Shown piece by piece: positions 31,413 through 40,616 of a DNA stretch of 64,000 bases. The position numbers and the translations under genes were made by a program. The DNA is taken from contig JBEKTJ010000014.1 of NCBI GenBank assembly GCA_049516155.1, positions 12,211 through 76,210 on the forward strand. Reading direction: 5' to 3'. Positions within the stretch are counted from its first letter, which is position 1. Each line of letters starts with the position of its first letter. The notes beneath the pieces are model-generated. The model searched no databases. It saw only the letters and a list, made by a program, of their open reading frames with translations, and was not told the origin of the DNA. This stretch comes from Bog-159 sp049516155 (GTDB taxonomy: Bacteria > Acidobacteriota > Terriglobia > Bryobacterales > Bryobacteraceae).

Positions 31413-33950
31413 ATGCGTCTATTCCGGCGCGATAGCCGCCAGCAGCCAGCATCCGACCCGGCCGCGGATCGGGTGCGCGCGAAGTACGCCAGCTTTCGCC
31501 ATCTTCTTTCGCTCAACAACGAGTCGCTCGAACTTTTGGCGGCGCTTCAGGACGACCTGCAATATGCGCCGCCGCGCCGCGAGGTGCTGGCCGGCCGCAT
31601 CGGCGCGATCTTCACCCGCATCCGCGGCGTCGTGGAATCCCTGGAACGCCTTACCGGCGTCTCGCAGCGTACGCTGGTCAGCGCCATCGAGACTCAGCAA
31701 AATGAAATCGAACGCTACTCTGCCAGTCTGGAGGAACGCACCAAGCCGAGGCTCTCGGCGTGGCTAGCGGAACTCGATGCGGATTCGGAAAAAGACGCAG
31801 GCAGCAAGGCGGCCGTGCTCGGCGAGATCCGCAACCGGCTGGGGCTGCCGGTTCCCGATGGCTTCGTCCTGACCACGGAAGCCTACCGGCAATACTGCGG
31901 GATTCCACTTTGGGAAACCATTCGCGATGCCACCCACAATCTGGACTTGAACGATCTCGATGCTCTCCGGCGGGTGTCCGAGTATCTCACCCAGTGCGTC
32001 ATGGATTCGCCGCTGCCCAAAACCATCGAAGCCGCGATCGCCGAGGGTTCTGCGGCGCTGTTTGGGAAGGGCGGCGCCTTGGCCGTGCGTTCGAGCGCCC
32101 GCGGCGAGGGGAATGCGCGATCCTACGCCGGCCAGTTCCTCAGCCTCTTGAATGTGCCGGCCGGTGAGGCAGTTGAGGCTTACCGAAACGTGATTGCGGC
32201 CAGGTTCCGCGAGCGGGCGTTGTTCTACCGGCTTTCCGCCGGCCTGCTGGAGGTGGACACGCCGATGGCGGCGCTGTTCGTCAAGATGATTCCGGCGCGC
32301 GCGGCCGGTATCATGTACACGCGCGACCCCAGCAATCCGAAAAGCAAGACCCTCTGGATCACTGCGACCCGAGGATTGGGGCTTGGAATCGCCAGCGGGC
32401 GCAACCCAGCCGACCTCTTCCTGGTCACCCGTTCCTCTCCGCATGCCGTGGTTGAGCGCAACCTGGTCGCCAAGGAAGACGAAATTATATTGCAGGACGG
32501 CGGAGGCATAGCCACTGTTTCGCTACCGGCTGAGGCGCAGAACGAGCCCAGCTTACCGGATCTCTACTTGCACACGCTCGCGGATTGGGGTGTGCACATT
32601 GAGCAGCATTTCCGCGCGCCGCAGGACATCGAATGGGTTCTCGATCGCGATGGCGCGCTTTGGATCGTCCAGTCGCGTCCGCTGGCGAATGCCGACGCTG
32701 GACGCGCCAAAACGCGGTCTGTTCCCAAGATCGAGCCAAAGCTTTCCGGCGGCCGCGCCGTCTATCCCGGGCGGACCTCGGGCAAGGCATTTCTGGTTGA
32801 CGAGATTCAGAACATCGGCGAGGCTCCGCCGGGATCGGTCGTCTTTCTCCGCAAGCCGTCGCCGGAAATCGTGGGCATTCTTCCCCGCACTGCCGGACTG
32901 GTGGCTGAGTGGGGCAATGTCGCCGGCCACGCCGCTACGCTTTTGCGGGAGTTCCAAATTCCATCCGTGTTCCAGATGACGGGCGCATTCGATCGCCTGA
33001 CCAGCGGCGAGCCGGTCAGCCTGGATGCCGTGCGGGCCTGCGTCTATCCCGGCATCCTTTGGCCGCCTGCCCACAAGGAATCGTCCTTCGTGGAGCGTTA
33101 CCGTATGCGGGCGAACGATCCCATCGGCACGCGCCTGCTTACCCTCAACCTGCAGGATCCCGCAGCCGATAACTTCCGCCCCTCGGGCTGCAAGTCCGGC
33201 CACGACGTGCTCCGTTATTGCCACGAGAAAGCCATCCAGACCATGTTCGAGGTCAACGATCGGGAGTTGGAACGCGGCGGTGCACAGTCATTCCGAAAGC
33301 TGGAAACAACCCTGCCGCTGAATCTCTCGGTGATCGATCTGGGCGGCGGCCTGGCACAAGACGGCTCGGAGAAACGCTCGGTCACGCCAGACCGGATCGT
33401 TTCCAGACCGTTTCAGGCTTTTTGGCGGGGCGTCAGTCATCCCGAAGTCACCTGGACCCGCCACATGCCGGCCGGCATTGGCGGTCTCGCATCGGTGCTT
33501 TCGGCCACCTTCACGCCGCGCGGCGGCATTGGGCGTCCTCTGGGCCAGGAAAGTCATTTGCTGGTGGCCGACGAGTACATGAACCTGAATTCCCGGCTGG
33601 CGTATCATTACAGCTTGATTGACGCCTGCCTCTCCGATACCCCCGGCGAGAATTACATCTCATTCCGCTTCGAGGGCGGCGGCGCCGCGCATGGCCGCCG
33701 CAGCCTGCGCGCCTGTTTCCTGGAGAAATGTCTAGTCCACTATGGATTTGGCGTGGATCGCCGCGGCGACCTGGTCAACGCCTGGTTCCGCAAAGCGCCG
33801 GCCGATCAAACCGGGGAGCGTCTCGATCTGTTGGGCCGACTGTTGGCCTGCTCCAGCCAGCTCGATATGTACATGCACAACCGGGCGGTAATGAACTGGT
33901 ACGCGGAGCAGTTCATTCTGGGGAACTACGCTTTCCGCAAAGAGCCTTGA
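31413..33950 (+). CDS. PEP-synthase-like ATP-grasp/phosphohistidine enzyme without the PEP barrel
   Basis: 845 residues. An N-terminal helical region (~1-125) precedes a PPDK/PEPS ATP-grasp domain (NRLGLPVPDGFVLTTEAY, LAVRSSARGEGNARSYAGQF, GIMYTRDPSNPKSKTLWI, RDGALWIVQSRPL). Then comes a swivelling phosphohistidine domain: VAEWGNVAGHAATLLREFQI, with the likely phosphorylated His506. The C-terminal ~300 residues do not show the PEP/pyruvate TIM barrel of PEP synthase (no terminal catalytic motifs); instead there is a unique domain with RPFQAFWRGV, WTRHMPAG and NLNSRLAYHYSLIDA. So it probably forms a phosphohistidine from ATP and passes it to an unknown acceptor. Confidence 0.75.
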   Translation: MRLFRRDSRQQPASDPAADRVRAKYASFRHLLSLNNESLELLAALQDDLQYAPPRREVLAGRIGAIFTRIRGVVESLERLTGVSQRTLVSAIETQQNEIERYSASLEERTKPRLSAWLAELDADSEKDAGSKAAVLGEIRNRLGLPVPDGFVLTTEAYRQYCGIPLWETIRDATHNLDLNDLDALRRVSEYLTQCVMDSPLPKTIEAAIAEGSAALFGKGGALAVRSSARGEGNARSYAGQFLSLLNVPAGEAVEAYRNVIAARFRERALFYRLSAGLLEVDTPMAALFVKMIPARAAGIMYTRDPSNPKSKTLWITATRGLGLGIASGRNPADLFLVTRSSPHAVVERNLVAKEDEIILQDGGGIATVSLPAEAQNEPSLPDLYLHTLADWGVHIEQHFRAPQDIEWVLDRDGALWIVQSRPLANADAGRAKTRSVPKIEPKLSGGRAVYPGRTSGKAFLVDEIQNIGEAPPGSVVFLRKPSPEIVGILPRTAGLVAEWGNVAGHAATLLREFQIPSVFQMTGAFDRLTSGEPVSLDAVRACVYPGILWPPAHKESSFVERYRMRANDPIGTRLLTLNLQDPAADNFRPSGCKSGHDVLRYCHEKAIQTMFEVNDRELERGGAQSFRKLETTLPLNLSVIDLGGGLAQDGSEKRSVTPDRIVSRPFQAFWRGVSHPEVTWTRHMPAGIGGLASVLSATFTPRGGIGRPLGQESHLLVADEYMNLNSRLAYHYSLIDACLSDTPGENYISFRFEGGGAAHGRRSLRACFLEKCLVHYGFGVDRRGDLVNAWFRKAPADQTGERLDLLGRLLACSSQLDMYMHNRAVMNWYAEQFILGNYAFRKEP

Positions 33951-34212
33951 ATGCGGGGCGTCCTTGGAAAGCGGGGCAATCCTGCCCTGGAGTCCCATCG
34001 GGAACGGCTATCAGTCGCTCCGGCCGCCTAAAAAAGGCGGCTGCGGCCAAGATTGGCCGCCCTCCAGGCCGGAAGAATCGCTGACCGTATTTGGTCATAT
34101 GATCGTGTCGCGTCAATTCAGATGACGCACGAATCCGACGAGCAACGCTTTGCGGTACTGCTTTTCTTACCTCCGGCCGGGTTGGTATCCCTGGTGCTGG
34201 GATGGAGAAGCA
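33951..34212. repeat. Spacer with several GC-rich palindromes before the hybrid kinase
   Basis: 262 nt without a gene. It contains GGGGCAATCCTGCCC (33973-33987), related to the palindrome at 49693-49708, and GCGGCCAA-GA-TTGGCCGC near 34042-34059, a perfect 8-bp stem. These look like different REP-type families rather than one terminator. Confidence 0.55.
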
Positions 34213-36324
34213 ATGGCAAACGGAATAGTAACGGCAGCCGCGCCTGGATCTGGCACGCTGGATGCCATCACCGAAGTCCGCCGCGAAGAGGCTCTGCTGA
34301 AGACGGGAGCCTTGCAGAACGCGATCTTCAACAGCGCAAACTTTTCGAGCATCGCTACCGACGAAAAAGGCGTGATTCAAATATTCAACGTCGGCGCGGA
34401 GCGCATGCTGGGCTACGAGGCGGCCGACGTGGTGAACAAAATCACTCCGGCGGATATCTCCGACCCGCTGGAAGTGATCGCGCGCGCGGTTGCCTTGAGC
34501 GCCGAGTTGGCCACCACGATTACGCCGGGCTTCCAGGCGTTGGTATTCAAGGCCTCGCGCGGCATCGAAGACATCTACGAATTAACTTACATCCGCAAGG
34601 ACGGCAGCCGCTTTCCGGCCATCGTGTCGGTCACCGCGCTGCGCGACGACCGAGGCGCAATCATCGGCTATCTGTTGATCGGCACGGATAACTCCGCGCG
34701 CAAGCAGGTGGAAGCCGAACAGATGAAGCTCGATCAGCGCCTGCGCGACCAGCAGTTCTACACCCGCTCCCTGATTGAATCCAACATCGACGCGCTCATG
34801 ACCACCGATCCCGCCGGGATCATCACCGACGTCAACAAGCAGATGGAGGCGCTCACCGGCTGCACGCGCGACGAGCTGATCGGCGCGCCGTTCAAGAGTT
34901 ACTTTACCGATCCGGAGCGGGCCGAAGCGGGCATCAAGATGGTCCTGCGCGAGAAGAAGCTCACCGACTACGAACTCACCGCTTGCGCCCGGGACGGCAA
35001 GACCACCGTGGTGTCCTACAACGCGACTACCTTCTACGACCGCGACAGGAAGCTGCAAGGCGTGTTCGCCGCCGCGCGCGACGTCAGCGAGCGCAAGCTT
35101 CTGGACCAGGCCATCCAGGAACAAAACATCGAATTGAAGAGGGCCCGGGCCACGGCGGAAAAAGCCAACCTCGCTAAATCGGACTTCCTTTCCAGCATGA
35201 GCCATGAGCTTCGTTCGCCGCTCAATGCGATCCTGGGTTTCGCGCAGCTCATCAATTCCGATTCACCGCCGCCGACTCCGTCCCAGACCGAAAGCATCGA
35301 TCAGATTCTGCACGCGGGATGGTATCTGCTGGAGCTAATCAACGAAATTCTGGATCTTGCGCAGATTGAGTCCGGCAGGCTGGCGCTGTCCCAGGAACCG
35401 ACTTCGCTGACCGAAGTCATGTACGAATGCCAGGCCATGATCGAACCGCAAGGTCAAAAACGCGGCATCAAAATGACATTCCCGGAGTTGGGCCTTCCCT
35501 GCTTTGTGGATGCCGACCGGACCCGATTGAAGCAGGTTCTGATCAACCTGCTATCCAATGCGATCAAGTACAACCAGGCCAACGGAACGGTCGTCGTGGC
35601 CGTGGACCGCGCCGGGGCCAAGCCGGAGCGGGTTCGCGTCAGCGTCAAGGATAGCGGCGCGGGACTGCCCCCCAACATGCTGATGCAGCTTTTCCAGCCC
35701 TTCAACCGCCTGGGACAGGAGCGCAGCACCGAGGAAGGCACAGGCATCGGCCTGGTGATGAGCAAGCGGCTGGTGGAACTGATGGGCGGCGAGATCGGCG
35801 TTGAGAGTACGGTGGGGTTCGGCAGCGTCTTCTGGTTCGAACTGAACGCGGCCTCAGCGCCAAGGCTGGTGGGCGGAAAAGCCGAATCCGAGGCGCATCC
35901 GCGAGTGCCGGTACCGCACGGCGCGCCGCTGCGCACACTGCTCTATGTAGAGGACAACCCGGCTAATTTGAAGTTGATCGAGCAACTCATCGGACGCCGC
36001 GCGGACATGCGCCTGCTGAGCGCCAGAGACGGAGATCTGGGCATCCAGCTTGCCCGCGCCAACCAGCCCGAGGTGATCTTGATGGACATCAACCTGCCTG
36101 GCATCGGCGGCATAGAGGCGTTGAGAATTCTGCGCGCCGACCCGGCCACGGCGCACATTCCGGTTGTCGCTCTGAGCGCCAATGCCATGCCGCGCGACAT
36201 CGAGAAGGGCCTGCAGGCGGGGTTCTTCCGGTATCTCACGAAACCCATCAAGGTCGATGAGTTCATGCACACAATGGACGTAGCATTGGAATTCGCACGG
36301 CAAACCGCCGGCTGCGCCAATTGA
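34213..36324 (+). CDS. Hybrid sensor histidine kinase (PAS-PAS-HisKA-HATPase-REC)
   Basis: 703 residues from ATG 34213, chosen because GGAG lies 6-9 nt upstream and the longer frame begins in palindromic DNA. No membrane helix, so a cytosolic sensor. Two PAS domains (~35-165, SIATDEKGVIQIFNVGAERMLG; ~185-300, LMTTDPAGIITDVNKQMEAL), dimerisation/phosphoacceptor helix with His331 (SMSHELRSPLNAIL), ATPase (LINLLSNAIKYNQANG, VKDSGAGL, TGIGLVMSKRLVELMGG), and a receiver with Asp625 (VILMDINLPG). Directly followed by a REC-phosphatase gene, a probable phosphorelay partner. Confidence 0.93.
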   Translation: MANGIVTAAAPGSGTLDAITEVRREEALLKTGALQNAIFNSANFSSIATDEKGVIQIFNVGAERMLGYEAADVVNKITPADISDPLEVIARAVALSAELATTITPGFQALVFKASRGIEDIYELTYIRKDGSRFPAIVSVTALRDDRGAIIGYLLIGTDNSARKQVEAEQMKLDQRLRDQQFYTRSLIESNIDALMTTDPAGIITDVNKQMEALTGCTRDELIGAPFKSYFTDPERAEAGIKMVLREKKLTDYELTACARDGKTTVVSYNATTFYDRDRKLQGVFAAARDVSERKLLDQAIQEQNIELKRARATAEKANLAKSDFLSSMSHELRSPLNAILGFAQLINSDSPPPTPSQTESIDQILHAGWYLLELINEILDLAQIESGRLALSQEPTSLTEVMYECQAMIEPQGQKRGIKMTFPELGLPCFVDADRTRLKQVLINLLSNAIKYNQANGTVVVAVDRAGAKPERVRVSVKDSGAGLPPNMLMQLFQPFNRLGQERSTEEGTGIGLVMSKRLVELMGGEIGVESTVGFGSVFWFELNAASAPRLVGGKAESEAHPRVPVPHGAPLRTLLYVEDNPANLKLIEQLIGRRADMRLLSARDGDLGIQLARANQPEVILMDINLPGIGGIEALRILRADPATAHIPVVALSANAMPRDIEKGLQAGFFRYLTKPIKVDEFMHTMDVALEFARQTAGCAN

Positions 36325-36339
36325 TTCGCAACGAAGTCC

Positions 36340-37563
36340 ATGGTCAGCCAAGCCGACATTCTGAATGCCAGAATCCTGATCGTTGACGACCAGCAGGTAA
36401 ACGTCCGGCTGCTGGAGGGCATGCTGCGCATCGCGGGCTATACTTCCGTCGATTCTACGACCGATCCGAACGTGGTATGCGAGCTGCACCGCAAGAATCG
36501 CTACGGCTTGATCCTGCTCGATCTGCAAATGCCCGGTATGGACGGATTCCAGGTGATGGAAGGCCTGCGGACCATCGAAGAAGGCGGCTATTTGCCGGTG
36601 CTGGTGATCACCGCGCAGCCGGGCCACAAGCTGCGCGCCCTGGAAGCCGGCGCTAAGGATTTCGTCGGCAAGCCGTTCGATATGGCCGAACTGCGCGCGC
36701 GCGTGCATAACATTCTGGAAGTGCGCCTGTTGCACCTGGAGGCCCGCAGCTACAGCCAGACCCTGGAGGAAACTATCCGGGAGTTGGAAGCCACCCGCGA
36801 GGTCGTTCGCCTGAAAACTCTCGAGGAACGCGCCAGGAGCGAACAGGAGTTAGCCTTGGCGCAGGAGACGCAGGAAAGCCTGCTGCCTCGCTGCCTGCCA
36901 CAGTTTGAGAATTACCGCATCCACGCCTATAGCAATCCCACACGCTATGTGGGCGGGGATTTCTACGATTTCCTGCCGCTAAGTGCAGGCCAATGGACCG
37001 GGATTCTCGCGGACGTCTCCGGCAAAGGAATATCCGCCGCGCTGTTGAGTTCGATGGTGCTGGGCGCCCTCAGCTCGGAATTTCGTGCGGGAACTCCGCC
37101 GCAGCAGGTCTTGAACCGGATCAACCTGCTCCTTTGCGAGAAATCTCTGCCATTCCAGTTCGTGACGCTCTTCCTCTTCCTCCTGGACGCGCAAGGGGTG
37201 GGGCAATTCATCAGCGCCGGGCATACTCCCGCCTATTTGTTCCATGCCGCCACGGGACGTATCGAGAAGCTTTTTTCGGAGCATCACTTTCTGGGGATGT
37301 TCGATTTCGCGTCTTATGAATCGCGCGCCTTTCATCTGGCCCCGGGGGACATCCTGGTGGTATATTCCGACGGCCTCACGGACGCGCAGAACCAGCGGGA
37401 ACAGATGTTCGGAGAGCGCCGGCTGTTGGAAATCGTTCGGCAAGAAGCGCCGTCCGGGAGTCAGGCGCTCAGGGCAAGATTTCTGCTAGCCATTGAGGAA
37501 TTCACGCAAGGCATGCCGCAAACCGACGACATCACCTTCGTGATCGTCGAGAAATGCCAGTAA
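36340..37563 (+). CDS. Response regulator with PP2C (SpoIIE/RsbU-type) phosphatase output
   Basis: 407 residues. Receiver domain ~10-125 with phospho-acceptor Asp61 (LILLDLQMPGMDGF) and KPFDMAELRARV; a coiled-coil linker (~130-180); then a PP2C-type phosphatase (RYVGGDFYDFLPL, ADVSGKGISAALLSSM, FISAGHTPAYLF, LVVYSDGLTDAQN, TDDITFVIVE). Such proteins dephosphorylate anti-anti-sigma factors in partner-switching networks. No anti-sigma or STAS gene is adjacent. 15 nt downstream of the hybrid kinase, which likely phosphorylates it. Confidence 0.93.
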   Translation: MVSQADILNARILIVDDQQVNVRLLEGMLRIAGYTSVDSTTDPNVVCELHRKNRYGLILLDLQMPGMDGFQVMEGLRTIEEGGYLPVLVITAQPGHKLRALEAGAKDFVGKPFDMAELRARVHNILEVRLLHLEARSYSQTLEETIRELEATREVVRLKTLEERARSEQELALAQETQESLLPRCLPQFENYRIHAYSNPTRYVGGDFYDFLPLSAGQWTGILADVSGKGISAALLSSMVLGALSSEFRAGTPPQQVLNRINLLLCEKSLPFQFVTLFLFLLDAQGVGQFISAGHTPAYLFHAATGRIEKLFSEHHFLGMFDFASYESRAFHLAPGDILVVYSDGLTDAQNQREQMFGERRLLEIVRQEAPSGSQALRARFLLAIEEFTQGMPQTDDITFVIVEKCQ

Positions 37564-37575
37564 GGGAATTTTGGA

Positions 37576-37594
37576 GACAGGCCGGAGGCCTGTC
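37576..37594. repeat. REP-like palindrome
   Basis: Perfect 8-bp arms GACAGGCC (37576-37583) and GGCCTGTC (37587-37594) with a GGA loop, between convergent stops of the phosphatase and the phosphate transporter. Same family as 3832 and 30201. May act as a bidirectional terminator. Confidence 0.65.
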
Positions 37595-39193
37595 CTACCC
37601 GCCGATGTGCCGGAACAGCCAGAACAGGAAGCCCGCTAATATAATCGATGCAGGCAGCGTCAGCACCCAAGCCATGGCCAGGTTGCGCACCGTTCCCCAT
37701 TGCAGGCCGGAACGGTTGGCCGCCATGGTTCCCGCCACGCCCGAGGAAAGCACGTGTGTGGTGCTCACCGGCATGCCGAACCAGTCCGCCGCGCCGATGG
37801 TGACCATCGCGGTGATTTCCGCCGCCGCGCCTTGCGCGTAGGTCAGGTGGTCCTTGCCGATCTTCGATCCCACCGTAACCACGATACGCTTCCAGCCCAC
37901 CATCGTGCCCAGGCCCAGCGCCATCGCCACCGCCACCTTCACCCAGAGGGGAATGAACTTGGTCGCGCTGTCGATGTGCTTCTTGTAATTGGCGAGGACT
38001 GCCGCGTCGGCCGCGGCGAATGCCGGCTTACCGGACTTCTGGATCAGACGCAGCGCCTCACTCACCACGTACATGTCGTTGCGGAAGTTCGGCGTACGGT
38101 CGGCGGGCACGTGCTTCAACTCCTTGTACAGAGCCATCTCGTTGCCGATATCGCCGACCAGGGTGCGCAGGGCCAGCATGGTGTTGGGATTGAATTCTTT
38201 CGTTCGGATATAAGCCGTTACATCGTCGCGTGCGTCTCCTATTACCGCGTTGGGCGATACATAGTGAGACAGCACATCGGCAGCCTGCTGCGAAACAACC
38301 ACGAATTCTTGCGACTGCCGCGCGGTCACCGCGTGGTTCAACGCGTATGCCGTGGGCACCGTGCCGATCAGGATCAGCATGATCAACCCCATTCCCTTCT
38401 GGCCATCGTTGGAGCCATGCGCGAAGCTCACGCCGGTGCAGGTGAGCACCAGCAGCGCGCGAATCCACAGCGGCGGCGGCGCGTCCCCCTCAGGAGCCTG
38501 ATACAGCCGTTTGTCCGGAATCACCACCTTCATCAGCAACAGGAGCAACCCCGCGCAGACGAAGCCTACTACGGGCGAAATCAGCAGGGTCTTGCCGATA
38601 TTGGTGGCCTGCGCCCAATCTACGCCGCTGGTGCCCGTCTTCACGGCCATGAGCTGGTTGGTGATGCCCACGCCGATGATCGAGCCGATCAACGTATGCG
38701 AACTGGACGAGGGCAGCCCGAAGTACCAGGTACCCAGGTTCCATATGATGGCCGCTACCAGCAAGGCGAAGACCATGGCGAAACCCGCTCCGCTGCCCAC
38801 TTGTAGAATCAACTCCACGGGCAACAGCGAGATGATCCCGAAGGCCACCGCGCCGGAGGAGATCACTACCCCAAAAAAATTCCAGAACCCCGACCATGCG
38901 ACGGCGATGTGCGGCTCCATCGAATGCGTATAAATGACCGTAGCCACGGCATTAGCCGTGTCGTGAAAGCCGTTCACAAACTCGAATCCCAGCGCGGTCA
39001 GCAGCGCCACACCCAACAGCAAATACTCAAACGCGGTTGCGGTGCGTACGCCGGACAGGTCCGAAAGCAGGTTGATCGCGGCATACGAGACGCCGGAAAC
39101 CAGGATCACGGCAAAAACCAGCATGCCTGCTTTGCTGGGTGACTTCTCAAGCTTTGCGTGTACGCTTGCGGTTGCGGTTGCCGCACTCGCCAT
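37595..39193 (-). CDS. Inorganic phosphate transporter, PiT family
   Basis: 532 residues, about ten membrane helices. The duplicated family signature appears as GFEFVNGFHDTANAVATVI near the N-terminus and GVSFAHGSNDGQKGMGLIM in the second half, with WFGMPVSTTHVLSSG and WYFGLPSSSSHTLIGSIIG as the paired SSTH-type motifs. A ~130-residue soluble loop (~285-420) is inserted between the halves. Low-affinity, cation-coupled phosphate uptake. No DUF47 (PhoU-like) partner gene is adjacent. Confidence 0.94.
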   Translation of the reverse strand: MASAATATASVHAKLEKSPSKAGMLVFAVILVSGVSYAAINLLSDLSGVRTATAFEYLLLGVALLTALGFEFVNGFHDTANAVATVIYTHSMEPHIAVAWSGFWNFFGVVISSGAVAFGIISLLPVELILQVGSGAGFAMVFALLVAAIIWNLGTWYFGLPSSSSHTLIGSIIGVGITNQLMAVKTGTSGVDWAQATNIGKTLLISPVVGFVCAGLLLLLMKVVIPDKRLYQAPEGDAPPPLWIRALLVLTCTGVSFAHGSNDGQKGMGLIMLILIGTVPTAYALNHAVTARQSQEFVVVSQQAADVLSHYVSPNAVIGDARDDVTAYIRTKEFNPNTMLALRTLVGDIGNEMALYKELKHVPADRTPNFRNDMYVVSEALRLIQKSGKPAFAAADAAVLANYKKHIDSATKFIPLWVKVAVAMALGLGTMVGWKRIVVTVGSKIGKDHLTYAQGAAAEITAMVTIGAADWFGMPVSTTHVLSSGVAGTMAANRSGLQWGTVRNLAMAWVLTLPASIILAGFLFWLFRHIGG

Positions 39194-39292
39194 AATGCCC
39201 TCCTTGGATTAACACGGACATCGCAGCATACAACACGGCGAGGCTGTCCGGGTTACAGGAAGGTTACACTTGGGTTAAGAGGTGGGGGCGCG

Positions 39293-40036
39293 TCAGTTCA
39301 CCCACGGGCCGCGGCCGGAGCCGTGTTTCCGCATGTACACCTGGAACTTCTTCTTGGCGCGTTGCATTTTGTAGTTGCGGTACCAGCGGCGCACCTCGTA
39401 CGTATCCACCCTCGGGAAACGCACTTTCAGATAAATCAGGCCGAATATCATTCCGCCCAAGTGCGCGACGTTGCTCACTCCGCTGTTGACGCTGAGCGAA
39501 CCCAACAAAGCCATGGCGCCGTAAATCATTACGAAATACTTCGCCTGGATGGGAAATAAGAACAGGAAAAGGATCGTCGATTCAGGATACAAAACGCCAA
39601 ATGCCAGCAGCACTCCGTATATCGCCCCGGACGCGCCTATAGTGCTGGTATTCCAGTTGCCCAACAGCGCATTCACAGTGACGTCGCACAAGCCCGCGCC
39701 TACCCCGCACAAAAAATAGTACTTCAGAAACTTCCGCGTGCCCCAGTCCCTCTCCAGCGTGACGCCGAACATCCACAGCGTGAGCATATTGAAGAGCAGA
39801 TGCATGACGCCGCCATGCAGGAACAGGTAGGTGGCCAGTTCCCAAATGGCAAAATGGTAGACCACCAGCCTGGGTACCAGGGCGAAAGGGCCGAAGATGT
39901 TCCCCAAACCGGCCTCGTACGCGAGGTAACTCAGCACAAAGACCGCAGTGTTGCTAATGAGCAGCCATTTTACGCCCTTCGGAAAATTGGTTGACGAAAA
40001 GAATGTGTTTAATCTGTACCTGGTGCTGTGGCGCAT
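39293..40036 (-). CDS. Rhomboid intramembrane serine protease
   Basis: 247 residues, six membrane helices. Catalytic dyad Ser136 (IGASGAIYG) and His192 (NVAHLGGMIFG); the HGGVMHLLFNML segment (~74-85) supplies the oxyanion histidine and asparagine. A basic C-terminal tail (RRWYRNYKMQRAKKKFQVYM) lies in the cytoplasm. Substrate unknown. Minus strand, between the phosphate transporter and the HNH nuclease gene. Confidence 0.94.
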   Translation of the reverse strand: MRHSTRYRLNTFFSSTNFPKGVKWLLISNTAVFVLSYLAYEAGLGNIFGPFALVPRLVVYHFAIWELATYLFLHGGVMHLLFNMLTLWMFGVTLERDWGTRKFLKYYFLCGVGAGLCDVTVNALLGNWNTSTIGASGAIYGVLLAFGVLYPESTILFLFLFPIQAKYFVMIYGAMALLGSLSVNSGVSNVAHLGGMIFGLIYLKVRFPRVDTYEVRRWYRNYKMQRAKKKFQVYMRKHGSGRGPWVN

Positions 40037-40088
40037 CGACGAGCCTAAGATCTAGGATAACGCAGTTGTGCCTCTTGTTCCCCGCACC

Positions 40089-40616
40089 TCAATAGAACAA
40101 ATACTTCCGCCACTGCTCGTCGCTCTTGCCCAGCAGCCGCATCAGGTGCCGGCTGGTGTGCAAACTGAAAGGCCGCGGCTGCCGCGCCAGCTTCATCCCG
40201 GACTCCTCCGGCGTGCGATTGCCCTTCCGGTTGTTGCACGGATTGCAGCACGCCACCAGGTTCTCCCAGTTGGATTCGCCCGCGCGCGAACGCGGCACCA
40301 CGTGATCCAGCGTCAACTCCGACGAGGGCAGCGTGCGATGGCAGTACTGGCACGTGTAGCGGTCCCGCATCAGAATGTTTTTGCGCGACAAAGCCCGCGT
40401 CTGGTGCGGGATCCGCCGGTATTCCAGCAAGCGAATCACGCTCGGCAGCTTCACTGCGCTGCGCGCCGAGTGGATGTGCTGCGTGGATTCCTCCTCGGCC
40501 GAAGCCACGCCCTTCAACACCAGCACCAGCGCCCGACGCGCCGCGCAAATGTTGATCGGCTCGTAACTCGCGTTCAAAACCAGAACCGGTTTCTGCAATC
40601 TGTTCAAACTGGTCAT
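40089..40616 (-). CDS. HNH endonuclease
   Basis: 175 residues. A lead-in domain (VLVLNASYEPINICAARRALVLV) typical of a widespread HNH family is followed by the HNH core: CQYCHRTL, LDHVVPRSRAGESNWENLVACCNPCNNRKGN, giving two Cys pairs for zinc and the catalytic His. Function in vivo unknown; these are usually chromosomal, not homing, genes. It abuts comF, which is transcribed in the same direction. Confidence 0.92.
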   Translation of the reverse strand: MTSLNRLQKPVLVLNASYEPINICAARRALVLVLKGVASAEEESTQHIHSARSAVKLPSVIRLLEYRRIPHQTRALSRKNILMRDRYTCQYCHRTLPSSELTLDHVVPRSRAGESNWENLVACCNPCNNRKGNRTPEESGMKLARQPRPFSLHTSRHLMRLLGKSDEQWRKYLFY

